DNA from: Bradyrhizobium sp. CCBAU 53421 | Lineage (GTDB): Bacteria > Pseudomonadota > Alphaproteobacteria > Rhizobiales > Xanthobacteraceae | Assembly: GCF_015291625.1 (NCBI RefSeq) | Contig: NZ_CP030047.1 | Location: forward strand, 682,001 to 746,000 | Length of the DNA: 64,000 nt | Direction of reading: 5' to 3' | Shown here: positions 18,175 through 30,387 of the stretch, piece by piece | How positions within the stretch are numbered: position 1 is the stretch's first letter | Layout: each line of letters opens with the position of its first letter | The notes under the pieces: generated by a model | What the model was told of the DNA's origin: nothing | The model's input: the letters and a program-made list of their open reading frames with translations, nothing else | Databases searched by the model: none | Position numbers and translations under genes: made by a program

Positions 18175-19041
18175 ATGAGCGACAAGGCCGTCATCACCTG
18201 CGCGCTGAACGGCGTGCTTACCGACCCGAAGCAGCACAATGTCCCGGTGACACCGGAACAGATGGCGCGCGAGGCCAGGGCCGCGTTCAACGCCGGCGCC
18301 AGCATCATGCACATCCATCTGCGCCAGCAGGAGCCGAACAAGGGCCACCTGCCGTCGTGGGATGTCGGCGTCAGCAAGGAAATCCAGCAGGCGATCCGCG
18401 AGGCCTGCCCCGGCGTGATCATCAACCACACCACCGGCACCTCGGGCCCGAACTACCAGGGCGCGCTTGATTGCGTGCGCGAGACAAAACCCGAGATCGC
18501 GGCCTGCAACGCCGGCTCGCTGAACTATCTCAAGGTGAAGGCCGACAACACCTGGGCCTGGCCGCCGATGATGTTCGATAACGCGGTCGAGAAGGTGCAG
18601 GATTATCTCGACGTGATGAAGGCGGCCGGCACGATTCCGGAATTCGAGTGCTTCGACGTCGGCATCGTGCGCTGCGTCGGCATGTACCGGCAGACCGGCA
18701 TGTATTCCGGTCCACTCGAATACAATTTCGTCATGGGCGTCGCCTCGGGGATGCCGGCGGATCCGGAGCTGTTGCCGATCCTGCTCAAGCTGAAGGCGCC
18801 GGAGGCGCATTGGCAGGTCACAGCGATCGGCCGCGCCGAGATCTGGCCGCTGCACCAGCGCGCCGCCGACCTCGGCGGCCACCTGCGCAGCGGGCTCGAG
18901 GACACGTTCTATCTCGGCGACGGCACCAAGGTAACGTCGAACGGGCAGCTCGTCGAAGGCCTCGCCGCCTGCGCGCGGCGTGCCGGTCGCGAGATCGCGA
19001 GCCCGGCCGAGGCGCGGCAGATTTTCGGGATCCGACACTAG
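18175..19041 (+). CDS. BKACE family beta-keto acid cleavage enzyme (DUF849, Kce-like)
   Basis: This 288-residue zinc-dependent TIM-barrel enzyme belongs to the 3-keto-5-aminohexanoate cleavage (BKACE) family. The family condenses a beta-keto acid with acetyl-CoA and splits it to acetoacetate and a new acyl-CoA. The zinc-binding HIH occurs in SIMHIHLRQQ near residue 46; other family segments are IINHTTGTSG, FECFDVGIVR and VTAIGRAEIWPLH. The carboxyl end has the AGREIASPAEARQIFGI pattern common in the family. It heads an operon with a CoA ligase and the two carboxylase subunits. The actual beta-keto acid is unknown. Confidence 0.9.
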   Translation: MSDKAVITCALNGVLTDPKQHNVPVTPEQMAREARAAFNAGASIMHIHLRQQEPNKGHLPSWDVGVSKEIQQAIREACPGVIINHTTGTSGPNYQGALDCVRETKPEIAACNAGSLNYLKVKADNTWAWPPMMFDNAVEKVQDYLDVMKAAGTIPEFECFDVGIVRCVGMYRQTGMYSGPLEYNFVMGVASGMPADPELLPILLKLKAPEAHWQVTAIGRAEIWPLHQRAADLGGHLRSGLEDTFYLGDGTKVTSNGQLVEGLAACARRAGREIASPAEARQIFGIRH

Positions 19042-19050
19042 GCGTCGCCC

Positions 19051-19140
19051 CGTCATTGCGAGCGAAGCGAAGCAATCCATTTTGCCGCGTGGAAGGTATG
19101 GATTGCTTCGTCGCTTCGCTCCTCGCAATGACGGTTGAGA
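19051..19140. repeat. Dispersed palindromic repeat, GCGAGCGAAGCGAAGC family, inside an operon
   Basis: The copy begins CGTCATTGCGAGCGAAGCGAAGC and ends CGCAATGACGGTTGAGA. It fills the BKACE-ligase gap and its end abuts the ribosome binding site of the ligase (GAGAGGAG), so the folded RNA could affect stability or initiation. Compare 5848-5934. Confidence 0.85.
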
Positions 19141-19152
19141 GGAGAACCAGCC

Positions 19153-20751
19153 ATGGACAATCTCGCAGCAACCGGTGGCGTCACCGGCCCCGGCCGCATC
19201 GGGCGGGTCGCGATCGGCGACCTGCTGAAGCGCGCCGCGCGGCGGTTTCCGGATCGCGTCGCGCTGACCGATGGCACCAGGCAAGTCACCTTCACCGAGC
19301 TCGAGCGCGATGCCAATCGCTTCGCCAACCATTTGGTGCAACGTGGATTGAAGCCCGGCGAAAAAATCTCGACGATCTGCAACAACTCCGTCGAATTCGT
19401 CAAAGCGCTGTTCGGCATCCACCGGGCCGGCCTGGTCTGGGTACCGATCAACACAATGCTCGGGCCGGCGGACATGGACTACATCCTCGGCCATGCCGAG
19501 GTCCGCTTTGCGATTATCGACGACAATCTGCACGCCCAGGCAGATCGGCGCGCGGCGCTGGAAGCCCGCGGCATGGAGATGATCGCGATCGATCTGACCG
19601 GCAATGCCGGCAAGACCGGATTGCAGGAATTCAACGGTCTCCTGAAGGGGCAATCCGACATCGAGCCTGAGATCGAGATCAACGATCGTGATCTCGCGAT
19701 GATCATCTATACCTCGGGCACGACGTCGCGGCCGAAGGGCGCGATGCATTGCCACCTCGCCGTGGTGATGGCCGTGATGAGCAACTGCATCGAGATGCAG
19801 CTTTCGCGCGACGACGGGATCACCGGGCAGTTTCCGCTGTTCCACTGTGCCGGCCACGTGCTGCTGCTGAGCTATCTCTCGGTCGGCGGCCGCATGGCGC
19901 TGATGCGCGGCTTCGATCCGGTGGTCTGCATGGAGGCGATCGTCCGTGACAAGCTTACGGTGTTCGTCGGCCTGTCGCTGATGTATCAGGCGATCCTCGA
20001 TCATCCGCGCCGGCGCGAGTATGATCTCTCCGGCCTGCGCTGCTGCATCTACACCATGGCCCCGATGGGCAAGCCGCTACTGGAGCGCGCCATGGCCGAT
20101 CTCTGTCCGAACTTCGTGCTGACCAGCGGCCAGACCGAGATGTATCCGGCGACGACGATGTCGCGGCCGGAGGTGCAGCTCGAGCGTTTCGGCAATTACT
20201 GGGGCGAGTCGTTGATCGTCAACGAGACCGCGATCATGGACGACAACGGCAACCTGCTGCCGCGCGGCGAGATCGGCGAGCTGGTGCATCGCGGGCCCAA
20301 CGTGATGATGGGATATTACAAGGACCCGAAGTCGACCGAGGAGGCGCGCAAGTTCGGCTGGCATCATACCGGCGATCTTGCCTTGATCGACGGCAATGGC
20401 GAGGTGTTGTTCCTCGATCGCAAGAAAGACATGATAAAGTCGGGCGGCGAGAATGTCGCTTCCGTCAAGATCGAGGAGACTTTGCTGGCGCATCCCGCCG
20501 TGCAGAATGCCGCCGTGGTCGGGCTGCCGCATCCGCAATGGGGCGAGGCGGTCTCCGCCTTCGTCAAGCTGAAGCCCGGTGCGGTGGCCGACGAGGCCGG
20601 CATCGAGGCGCATTGCCGAAAGCATCTCGGTGGCTTCCAGGTGCCGAAGCTGGTGCGTATCCTCGAGGAGATGCCGATGACCGCGACCGGCAAGCTGCGC
20701 AAGGTCGAGCTGCGGCAGCAATACAGCGGGCATTTTGTGGAGCGCGCCTAG
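19153..20751 (+). CDS. AMP-forming acyl-CoA synthetase
   Basis: This 532-residue ANL-superfamily acyl-CoA ligase has the adenylation P-loop YTSGTTSRPKGAM (about residue 183), the GQTEMYPAT variant of the A5 motif, TGDLALIDGNGEV, LDRKKDMIKSGGENV and the C-terminal Lys in MTATGKLRKVE. The ATG at 19153 follows GAGAGGAGAACC. The stop TAG shares its G with the GTG start of the carboxylase gene, so the two are probably translationally coupled. It should supply the acyl-CoA that the downstream carboxylase or the dehydrogenases use. Confidence 0.92.
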   Translation: MDNLAATGGVTGPGRIGRVAIGDLLKRAARRFPDRVALTDGTRQVTFTELERDANRFANHLVQRGLKPGEKISTICNNSVEFVKALFGIHRAGLVWVPINTMLGPADMDYILGHAEVRFAIIDDNLHAQADRRAALEARGMEMIAIDLTGNAGKTGLQEFNGLLKGQSDIEPEIEINDRDLAMIIYTSGTTSRPKGAMHCHLAVVMAVMSNCIEMQLSRDDGITGQFPLFHCAGHVLLLSYLSVGGRMALMRGFDPVVCMEAIVRDKLTVFVGLSLMYQAILDHPRRREYDLSGLRCCIYTMAPMGKPLLERAMADLCPNFVLTSGQTEMYPATTMSRPEVQLERFGNYWGESLIVNETAIMDDNGNLLPRGEIGELVHRGPNVMMGYYKDPKSTEEARKFGWHHTGDLALIDGNGEVLFLDRKKDMIKSGGENVASVKIEETLLAHPAVQNAAVVGLPHPQWGEAVSAFVKLKPGAVADEAGIEAHCRKHLGGFQVPKLVRILEEMPMTATGKLRKVELRQQYSGHFVERA

Positions 20752-22375
20752 TGGCCATCATCGAGAACACCATCGCTACCGGCAGCGCCGCGTTCCAGGG
20801 CAATCGCGACGGCATGCTGGCCCTGATCGACCGGATGCGCGCCCTGGAGGAACGTACGCGCGCGGCCTCCGCCGCGGCCAAGGACCGGTTCCATAAGCGC
20901 GGTCAGCTGCTGCCGCGCGAACGCGTCGCGTTGGTGCTCGATCCCGGCTCGCCATTTCTCGAACTGTCGACCCTCGCCGGCTACATGTTCGATGTGCCGG
21001 ATGCGGACAGGAGCGTGCCCGGCGGCGGACTGGTGGCCGGCATCGGCTTCGTCTCCGGCATCCGCTGCATGGTCAGCGCCAATGATGCCGGCATCGACGC
21101 CGGTGCGCTGCAGCCCTATGGCCTCGACAAGACGCTGCGGGTGCAGGAGCTCGCGCTGGAGAACAAGCTGCCTTATGTGCAGCTGGTCGAAAGCGCCGGC
21201 GCCAATCTGCTGCGCTACCGCGTCGAGGATTTCGTCCGCGGCGGCAACATTTTTCGGAACCTCGCGCGGCTGTCGGCGGCGGGGCATCCCGTCGTCACCG
21301 TCACCCACGGCTCTTCAACCGCCGGCGGCGCGTACCAGACGGGCCTGTCCGACTACATCGTGATGGTGCGCGGCCGCACGCGCGCCTTCCTCGCCGGGCC
21401 GCCACTGCTCAAGGCCGCCACCGGCGAGATCGCAACCGAGGAGGAACTCGGCGGCGCCGAGATGCACACCTCGATTTCCGGCCTTGGCGATTATCTCGCC
21501 GAGGACGACCGCGACGCGCTCCGCATCGCGCGCGAGATCATGGCCAAGTTGCCATGGGACCGTTCTTGGGATCGGCCGGCCCCCGAACCGGCCGCATTCA
21601 AGCCGCCGCGTTACGATGCCGAGGAATTGCTTGGCATCATGCCGATGGACCACAAGCGCCCCGTCGACATGCGCCAGGCGATCGCGCGCTTCATCGATGA
21701 TTCCGATTTCACCGAGTTCGGCGCCAACTACGGCCCGGCCACGGTCTGCGGCCACGCCCGCATCGAAGCGCAGGCGCTCGGCATCATCACCAACAACGGC
21801 CCGCTCGATGTCCCCGGGGCCAACAAGGCGACGCATTTCATCCAGGCCTGCTGCCAGTCGCGCACGCCGATCCTCTACATGAACAACACCACCGGCTACA
21901 TGGTGGGCCGCGCCTATGAAGAGGCCGGCATGATCAAGCACGGCTCGAAGATGATCCAGGCCGTGACCTCGGCGACCGTGCCGCAAATCACGCTGTATTG
22001 CGGCGCCTCGTTCGGCGCCGGCAATTACGGCATGTGCGGCCGCGGCTTCCACCCGCGCTTCTGCTTCTCGTGGCCGAACGCCAAGACCGCGGTGATGGGC
22101 GGCGAGCAGGCCGCCGAAACCATGGCGATCGTCACTGAAGCTGCGGCCGCGCGGCGCGGCAAGCCGATCGAAAAGGAGAAGCTGGAGGCGATGAAGGCGC
22201 AAATCACTGGCGTGTTCGACGGCCAGATGGACGTGTTCTCGACCAGCGCCCGCGTGCTCGACGACGGCGTGATCGATCCGCGCGATACGCGGACGGTGCT
22301 GTCAGAGGTGCTTTCGATCTGCCGCGAGGCGGAGGCGCGAAAGCCCCAGCGCATGCAGTTCTCGGTGGCGCGGCC

Positions 22376-22379
<4 letters not shown>
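20751..22379 (+). CDS. Acyl-CoA carboxylase beta (carboxyltransferase) subunit, MCC/GCC type
   Basis: The 542-residue carboxyltransferase subunit transfers CO2 from biotin to an acyl-CoA. The N-terminal half has GQLLPRERVALVLDPGSPF, LVESAGANLLRYRVEDF and HGSSTAGGAYQTG; the C-terminal half has the second crotonase fold with NNTTGYMVG and ASFGAGNYGMCG. Starts with GTG overlapping the ligase stop by one base. The family includes methylcrotonyl- and geranyl-CoA carboxylases; the unusual SAGANLL segment and the AtuD-like neighbour favour a geranyl-CoA (AtuC-like) or other branched-chain substrate, but this is inference. Confidence 0.9.
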
Positions 22380-24355
<1,976 letters not shown>

Positions 24356-24360
24356 CAACT

Positions 24361-24501
24361 GTCGTCCCGGCCTAGTGCGCTATTGCGCACGGGGACCGGG
24401 ACCCATAACCACCGATGTATGTTGTTGGAATAGAATGTGGCCCCAGCTCGCCAAATCAACGGGCATTCGGGGTAATGGGTCCCGGCCTTCGCCGGGACGA
24501 C
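24361..24501. repeat. Dispersed palindromic repeat, GTCGTCCCGGC family
   Basis: GTCGTCCCGGCC at the left end pairs with CGCCGGGACGAC at the right end. The left part also holds a small hairpin GTGCGC-tatt-GCGCAC. It separates convergent operons and probably ends both transcripts. Confidence 0.85.
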
Positions 24502-24505
24502 AGGT

Positions 24506-25498
24506 CTACTCGGCACGCCCCGTCCCGTCATTCAGCCAGCAGGCGACCTGATGTGCCGGGGCGGCTGCCAGCAGTGCCGGGCGCTCGGTCTTGCAGCGAT
24601 CCATCGCGTAGCGACAGCGGGTGTGGAAGGCGCAGCCGGAGGGTGGATTGATCGGGCTCGGCACGTCGCCGTCGATCAGCGGCGCGGTTCGCTTCGCCTT
24701 CGGATCGGCAATCGGCACCGAGGCGAGCAGGGCCTGCGTATAAGGGTGGCGCGGATTGGCGAACAGCTCGTGTTTGTCGGCGATCTCGACAATGCGGCCG
24801 AGATACATCACGGCGACGCGGTGGCTGATATGGGCGACCACCGCGAGGTCGTGCGCGATGAACAGGTAGGAGAAGTTCTGCTTGCGCTGCAGGTCGATCA
24901 GCAGGTTGATCACCTGAGCCTGGATCGAGACGTCGAGCGCGGAGACCGGCTCGTCGCAGACGATCAGCCGCGGCCCAAGCGACAGCGCGCGCGCGATGCA
25001 GATGCGCTGGCGCTGGCCGCCCGAGAATTGATGCGGGAAGTTCTTCATCTGGTCGGGCCGCAGCCCGACCTGCTGGAACAGTTCCGCGACGCGCTCCTGC
25101 TTCTTCGCGCCGGTCGCGATGCCGTGCACGCTCAAGGGCTCGCCGACGATGTCGCCAGCGGTCATGCGCGGGTTGAGCGAGGCGAACGGGTCCTGGAACA
25201 CGATCTGCATCGAGCGGCGATAGGGCCGCAGCGCCGTCTTGCTCAGTGACGCGATGTCCTCGCCATCCAGTTTGATCGCACCACTGGTCGGCTCGACCAG
25301 CCGCAGCACGGTGCGCGCCACCGTCGACTTGCCGCAGCCGGATTCGCCGACCAGCCCGAGCGTCTCGCCGGTGCCAAGCGCGAAACTCACCCCGTCAACC
25401 GCATGCACGGTGCCGACCTGCCGGCGCAGCACGCCGCCGCGCACCGCGTAGTGCTTGACGAGATCGGTAACCTCGAGGAGGGGGCGCTGTTCGGTCAT
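24506..25498 (-). CDS. Dipeptide/oligopeptide ABC transporter ATPase (DppF/OppF-like)
   Basis: This 330-residue ATPase has Walker [10 protein letters not shown], signature FSGGQRQR, Walker [13 protein letters not shown] and the H-loop AHDL. The C-terminal oligopeptide-transporter extension has the [15 protein letters not shown] cluster, whose Cys residues are typical of this subfamily (an Fe-S site is reported in some members). Its start overlaps the stop of the partner ATPase gene by four bases. It is the last gene of a five-gene operon (binding protein, two permeases, two ATPases) that energises peptide or related uptake. Confidence 0.93.
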   Translation of the reverse strand: MTEQRPLLEVTDLVKHYAVRGGVLRRQVGTVHAVDGVSFALGTGETLGLVGESGCGKSTVARTVLRLVEPTSGAIKLDGEDIASLSKTALRPYRRSMQIVFQDPFASLNPRMTAGDIVGEPLSVHGIATGAKKQERVAELFQQVGLRPDQMKNFPHQFSGGQRQRICIARALSLGPRLIVCDEPVSALDVSIQAQVINLLIDLQRKQNFSYLFIAHDLAVVAHISHRVAVMYLGRIVEIADKHELFANPRHPYTQALLASVPIADPKAKRTAPLIDGDVPSPINPPSGCAFHTRCRYAMDRCKTERPALLAAAPAHQVACWLNDGTGRAE

Positions 25499-26508
25499 GA
25501 CGCCTCCGCTATCTCGCCGGCGCGCCAGCACGCCGCCCAGTGATTGCTCTTGACCTCATCGAGCGGCGGATATTCCTGACGGCAGCGGTCGATCGCCAGC
25601 TTGCAGCGAGGCGCGAAGGCGCAGCCGGGCGGCAGCCTGGTCAGTGACGGCACCATGCCGGGGATTTCGACCAGCCGCACGTCAGCTTTGGCGTCAGGTG
25701 AGGGCACTGCCGGGATCGAGGCCATCAGCCCTCGGGTGTATGGATGCAACGGCGTCTCGAACAGAGATTCAACCGTCGCCTCCTCGACCTTCTTGCCGGC
25801 ATACATCACGATCACGCGCTGCGCGGTTTGGGCAACGACGCCGAGGTCATGGGTGATCAGGATCAAGCCGGTGCCGAGCCGCTGCTGCAGATCGACGATC
25901 AGGGCCAGGATCTGCGCCTGGATGGTGACGTCGAGCGCGGTGGTCGGCTCGTCCGCGATCAACAGCGCCGGCCGGCACGCCAGCGCCATCGCGATCATGG
26001 CACGCTGGCGCATGCCGCCGGAGAGCTGATGTGGATATTCCTGGGCGCGACGCTCCGGCTCCGGAATGCGCACCAGCCGCAGCATGTCGACCGCCTGTTT
26101 CCAGGCTTCCTTGCTGCTCACCTTCTGATGCAGCCGTACCGCCTCGATGATCTGGTCGCCAATCCGCATCACCGGATTGAGCGAGGTCATCGGTTCCTGG
26201 AAGATCATCGAGATGCGGTTGCCCCTGATGGCGCGCATCGCGGTATCGTCGAGCTTCAGCAGATCGGTCCCTTCGAGCGTCACCGAGCCGCCGACGATGC
26301 GGCCGGGCGGATCGGGTACCAGGCGCATGATCGAGAGCGCGCTGACGCTCTTGCCGCAGCCGGATTCACCGACGATCGCCAGTGTCTCGCCGCGGCGGAC
26401 CGAGAACGAGACGTCGTCGACCGCGCGGAACAGGCCGGAGTTGGTGAAGAACACCGTCTGCAGGTTCTTCACGTCGAGAACCGTCACTGCCGTCTTGGCG
26501 TCGCTCAT
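25495..26508 (-). CDS. Dipeptide/oligopeptide ABC transporter ATPase (DppD/OppD-like)
   Basis: The protein has 337 residues: Walker [10 protein letters not shown], signature LSGGMRQR, Walker [13 protein letters not shown] and the C-terminal [15 protein letters not shown] extension. In Walker A the usual Ser/Thr pair at the end is Ser-Val (GKSVS), the normal form for DppD. The ATG at 26508 shares one base with the stop of the upstream permease gene. It pairs with the product of 24506-25498 as a heterodimeric motor. Confidence 0.93.
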   Translation of the reverse strand: MSDAKTAVTVLDVKNLQTVFFTNSGLFRAVDDVSFSVRRGETLAIVGESGCGKSVSALSIMRLVPDPPGRIVGGSVTLEGTDLLKLDDTAMRAIRGNRISMIFQEPMTSLNPVMRIGDQIIEAVRLHQKVSSKEAWKQAVDMLRLVRIPEPERRAQEYPHQLSGGMRQRAMIAMALACRPALLIADEPTTALDVTIQAQILALIVDLQQRLGTGLILITHDLGVVAQTAQRVIVMYAGKKVEEATVESLFETPLHPYTRGLMASIPAVPSPDAKADVRLVEIPGMVPSLTRLPPGCAFAPRCKLAIDRCRQEYPPLDEVKSNHWAACWRAGEIAEAS

Positions 26509-27401
26509 CAGCCGCGCTGCCTCGGATCGAGGATGTCGCGCAGCGCGTCGCCGAACAGATTGGTGCCGAACACCGCGAGACTGATCGCTATGCCGGGGAA
26601 GATCACCAGCCACGGCGCGGTGCGGACATATTCGGCAGCGGATTCCGACAGCATGCGGCCCCACGACGGATAAGGTTCGGGGATGCCGAGGCCAAGGAAC
26701 GACAGCGACGCCTCGGTCAGGATGGTCGAGCCGAGCTGCGCGGTGGCGAGCACGATCAGCGGCGCGATGGTGTTCGGCAGCACATGGCGCAGCGCGATCC
26801 GCATCTCGCTCATGCCGATCGATTTGGCGGCCTCGACGAACGGCTGCTCGCGCAGCGCCAGCGTGTTGGCGCGGATCACGCGGGCAACCGTCGGGATCAG
26901 GGGGATGGCGATGGCAAGGATCACGTTCGGCAGCGATGGCCCGAGCGCCGCGGTCATCACAAGCGCGAGCACCAGCAGCGGCAGCGATTGCAGGATATCG
27001 GTCACCCGCTGGAACACGAGGTCGACCCAGCCGGAGAGGTAGCCAGAGGCGAGACCCACGATCACGCCGAGCGTGGCGCCGAGCGTCGTGGAGCCGATGC
27101 CGACCGCAAGCGAGATCCGGGCGCCATGGATGATGCGGCTCCAGACGTCTCGGCCGAATGAATCGGTGCCGAACCAGTGCAGCATGGAGGGCGGTGCGAG
27201 CCGGTGCGCCGAATCGACCGTGAGCGGATCGTAGCGACTGATCAGATCGGCAAAGATCGCAGTCAGCACGAACAGCAGCATGACGATGAGGCCGATCGTG
27301 CCGAGCACATGGCGCTGGGCGAGGAACGTCAGCCGTCCCCAGCCGCTGGTGGCGTTGGCTCCGGCGCGTCGTAACTCACTTTCGAAGTTGATCGTCGCCA
27401 T
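26508..27401 (-). CDS. Dipeptide ABC transporter permease (DppC-like)
   Basis: This 297-residue inner-membrane permease has an N-terminal OppC-type cytoplasmic stretch, about six membrane helices and the coupling-loop [21 protein letters not shown] that contacts the ATPases. The segment [20 protein letters not shown] is the DppC/OppC signature. The ATG at 27401 lies four bases after the stop of the DppB-like gene; an upstream GTG-type start would only add 14 residues. Confidence 0.93.
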   Translation of the reverse strand: MATINFESELRRAGANATSGWGRLTFLAQRHVLGTIGLIVMLLFVLTAIFADLISRYDPLTVDSAHRLAPPSMLHWFGTDSFGRDVWSRIIHGARISLAVGIGSTTLGATLGVIVGLASGYLSGWVDLVFQRVTDILQSLPLLVLALVMTAALGPSLPNVILAIAIPLIPTVARVIRANTLALREQPFVEAAKSIGMSEMRIALRHVLPNTIAPLIVLATAQLGSTILTEASLSFLGLGIPEPYPSWGRMLSESAAEYVRTAPWLVIFPGIAISLAVFGTNLFGDALRDILDPRQRG

Positions 27402-27405
27402 CGGG

Positions 27406-28353
27406 CTAGTCCCCAAACCGGATGCGCGGGTCGATCGCCGCATAGAGCATGTCGACGATGAAGTTCACGACCACGACGACGACAGCGATGAACATCACGA
27501 GGTTCTGCACAATCGGATAGTCGCGCCAGCGCAGCGCCTCCACCAGGAAGCGGGCAATGCCGGGGATGTTGAACACGGTCTCGGTGACGATAAGCCCGCC
27601 GATCAGGAACGCGGCCTCGATGCCGATCACGGTGATCACCGGCAGCACCGCGTTCTTCAGCGCGTGGTGATAGTTCACCGAGGCTTCGGAGGCGCCCTTG
27701 GCGCGCGCGGTACGGATATAGTCCTGGCGCAGGATCTCCAGCATCGAGGAGCGGGTGATCCGCATGGTCAGCGCCGCGCTGCGGAAGCCGACCGCCATCG
27801 CCGGCACCGCATAGATGGTCAGCGCCTCGAGCCAGGTCTTCGGGTTCGGATTGAAGATCGGCATGGTGCCGAACAGCGACACCGAGGCCATCAGGACCAG
27901 GAGGCCGAGCCAAAACGACGGCAGCGACAAGCCGCTGAGGCTGACGACGCGCAGCGCATAGTCGAGCTTCGAGCCCTGGTGCACGGCGCTGATCACGCCG
28001 AGCGGAATGCCGATCGAGGCCGAGAACAACAGCGCCAGACCCGCGAGCCGTGCGGTGATCGGGATCCGCGGCAGGATCTCCTCCAGTGCCGGCTTCTCCG
28101 AGACATAGGAATAGCCGAGGTCGCCGCGCAGCAGGCCGCCGATCCAGTGCAGATACTGGATCACGATCGGCTGGCTCAGGCCGAGCTCGCGCTCGAGATT
28201 GGCCTTGTCGGCAGGATCGACGAAGCCTGCGGCGTCGAACAGGATGTCGACGATGTTGCCGGGAACGATGCGCAGCAGCACGAAGATGATGACCGAGATC
28301 CCGAACAGGGTCACGAGCATCAGGAACAGCCGCCGGACGATATAGGCAAACAC
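27406..28353 (-). CDS. Dipeptide ABC transporter permease (DppB-like)
   Basis: This 315-residue permease starts MFAYIVRRLFLMLVTLFGIS, the typical DppB/OppB N-terminus, and continues with LRGDLGYSY, six predicted helices and the coupling loop ARAKGASEASVNYHHALKNA. It starts at GTG 28353 with GCGAGG just upstream. It follows the binding-protein gene by 35 bp in the same operon. Confidence 0.92.
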   Translation of the reverse strand: MFAYIVRRLFLMLVTLFGISVIIFVLLRIVPGNIVDILFDAAGFVDPADKANLERELGLSQPIVIQYLHWIGGLLRGDLGYSYVSEKPALEEILPRIPITARLAGLALLFSASIGIPLGVISAVHQGSKLDYALRVVSLSGLSLPSFWLGLLVLMASVSLFGTMPIFNPNPKTWLEALTIYAVPAMAVGFRSAALTMRITRSSMLEILRQDYIRTARAKGASEASVNYHHALKNAVLPVITVIGIEAAFLIGGLIVTETVFNIPGIARFLVEALRWRDYPIVQNLVMFIAVVVVVVNFIVDMLYAAIDPRIRFGD

Positions 28354-28388
28354 CCTCGCGCTTCTCCCTATCTCGTCCGCATCTTGGA

Positions 28389-29984
28389 CTACTTGTCCAG
28401 CCAGACGTCTTCGTAACGATAGCCGTTATAGGAGCTGTTGGACATGATCGTGACATTCTTCACGTAAGGCTTCCAGCAGGTGCCGGTCCGGGCATGGAAG
28501 ATGATTGGCCGTGCGACGTCTTCCTGCAGCTTCTTGTCGATCTCCCAGACCAGCTTCTTGCGCTTGTCGAGGTTGGTCTCCTCGGATTGCTGGTCGAACA
28601 GCTTCTCGATGTCCTTGTTGCAATAGTTGGTGTAGTTGCGCTCCGAGCCGCAGGCGTAGTTCTCGTAGAACGACTGGTCGGGCTCGTCGACGGCGTTGCC
28701 GGTGAGGTTAAGGCCGAGCGAATAGTCCTTGCGCGCGATCTTCGGGAACCATTGCGCGGTGTCGACGACGTCGAGCTCAGCGTCGATGTAGATGCTCTTG
28801 ATCTGGTCGATCAGGATGATCGCGGGATCACGGTAGACCGCGATGTTGCGGGTCGACACCTTGATCTGCAGATGCTTGTCCGGGCCATAGCCAGCCTTCT
28901 GCATCAGCTTGCGGGCTAACTCGCGGTTCTTCTCAACGTCGGGGCCATAGCCGGGAATCGATTCAAGCATCTCCTTGGGCATCGCCCACAGGCCGTCGGG
29001 CGCCGGCTCCATGGTGCCGCCGATATCGCCCTGGCCCTCGAACATGATCTGGATGAACGCCTTGCGGTCGAGTGCCAGCGCCAGCGCGCGGCGGATGTCG
29101 AGATTGTCGAACGGCGGCGCGCTCGAATTGATGATGATGTTGGTGGAGACGTTGTTCGGTTCCACCACGCAGACGGCCTTGGCGTCCTGCGACTTGACGT
29201 CCTTGAGCAGCGGGATCGAGACCTCGGTCGGGAACGTCATGTCGAACTTGCCCGAGACGAAGCCGAGGATCGCCGTCGAGCGGTTCGGGATGATGGTGAA
29301 CTCGATGCCGTCGAGATAGGGCAGGCCTTTCTTGAAGTAGTCAGGGTTCTTGGTGAGCTTGATCGATTCGTTGGCCTTGAACTCGACGAACTTGAACGGG
29401 CCGGTGCCGATGGGCTTGGTGCGCATCTCCGCCGGCGACACATGGCAGGGATAGACCGGCGAATAGCCGGAAGCGAGCAGCGACAATAGCGCCGGTTGCG
29501 GCCGTTTCAGCTTGAACGACGCTTCATAGTCGCCGTTGGTCGTCACCTCGTCGACCTGGTCGTACCAGGACTTGCGCGGGTTCTGCCGGAACTTCTGCTG
29601 CGACTTGCCCATCAGCATGTCGAAGGTGCACTTGACGTCGGCCGCGGTGAACGGCTTGCCGTCGTGCCACTTCACGTCCTTGCGTAGTTTGAAGGTCAGC
29701 GTCTTGTTGTCGCCGCTCCAGGCCCAGCTTTCCGCAAGCTCGGGCCGGATCGTGCTGGCGCTGTTCTGGGCGATGTGCTGATCGAAGATGACGAGATTGT
29801 TGAAGATCGGCATGAACGGCACGTTCAGCGAATAGGTCGCGCCCTCGTGGATCGAGGCGCTGCCGGGGCTGTCGCGGTGATAGATCCTGAAGATGCCGCC
29901 GGATTTCGGCTCGGCTGCGCGTGACACGTCGCTGATGGTCAGCACAGACAACGCCGCCACGGCCAGCGCTTGCACGCTCCGCAT
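28389..29984 (-). CDS. ABC transporter solute-binding protein, family 5 (peptide type)
   Basis: This 531-residue family-5 periplasmic binding protein has a signal peptide (residues 1-23, ending DVSRAA) and the typical AESWAWSGDNKTLTFKLRKD and KWHDGKPFTAADV signatures. ATG 29984 (MRSVQAL) follows GGGAGGGGACC; an upstream in-frame ATG lies inside that site and is unlikely. It heads the five-gene transporter operon. Members bind peptides, opines, sugars or nickel; the ligand cannot be read here. Confidence 0.92.
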   Translation of the reverse strand: MRSVQALAVAALSVLTISDVSRAAEPKSGGIFRIYHRDSPGSASIHEGATYSLNVPFMPIFNNLVIFDQHIAQNSASTIRPELAESWAWSGDNKTLTFKLRKDVKWHDGKPFTAADVKCTFDMLMGKSQQKFRQNPRKSWYDQVDEVTTNGDYEASFKLKRPQPALLSLLASGYSPVYPCHVSPAEMRTKPIGTGPFKFVEFKANESIKLTKNPDYFKKGLPYLDGIEFTIIPNRSTAILGFVSGKFDMTFPTEVSIPLLKDVKSQDAKAVCVVEPNNVSTNIIINSSAPPFDNLDIRRALALALDRKAFIQIMFEGQGDIGGTMEPAPDGLWAMPKEMLESIPGYGPDVEKNRELARKLMQKAGYGPDKHLQIKVSTRNIAVYRDPAIILIDQIKSIYIDAELDVVDTAQWFPKIARKDYSLGLNLTGNAVDEPDQSFYENYACGSERNYTNYCNKDIEKLFDQQSEETNLDKRKKLVWEIDKKLQEDVARPIIFHARTGTCWKPYVKNVTIMSNSSYNGYRYEDVWLDK

Positions 29985-30267
29985 GGTCCCCTCCCACATG
30001 TCGGTCTCAATGGCCGATTGGCATCGACGATACCACGGTGAGGCTGTCGGGCAACCAGCGAGGGCCGTGCGGGGATTGGCAATTCGGATGACGTGAGAGC
30101 ATTAAAATTTCCACGGACCGGGAATAATGACTGTGGTTGCGGGGAACTCAGTCGGTTTTGCTATGCAATGACTACTCTGCGTTCGAATTCGATTGATAAC
30201 GCTACCGCGTCCGGCGCCGAGCGATTCGCGATGAGCGACAGTTTGTCGCCTATCGTTGGTGTGTTCT
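29985..30267. other. Leader/promoter region of the peptide-transporter operon
   Basis: With the adjoining repeat this forms a 400-bp gene-free gap between the transporter operon and the TauD gene, both on the minus strand. It is locally AT-richer (30098-30130, 30160-30200) and should hold the operon promoter, but I see no clear operator. Confidence 0.4.
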
Positions 30268-30370
30268 CCGTCATCCTGAGGAGCCGCGAAGCGGCGTCTC
30301 GAAGGATCGACGGCCACAGGCCGGGCCGTGCATCCTTCGAGGCTCGCTCCGCTCGCACCTCGGGATGAGG
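30268..30370. repeat. Dispersed palindromic repeat, GTCATCCTGAGGAGC family
   Basis: The copy begins CCGTCATCCTGAGGAGC and ends CTCGGGATGAGG, with an internal CGTCTCGAAGGATC block. It sits just past the TauD stop codon and may terminate that transcript. Confidence 0.8.
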
Positions 30371-30387
30371 TAGGACAAGAACAACGG

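Noticed and set aside
18085..20004. 639-codon open frame on the - strand
   Set aside because: It runs antisense across the BKACE gene, a repeat and the ligase gene; the sense frames have clear catalytic motifs.
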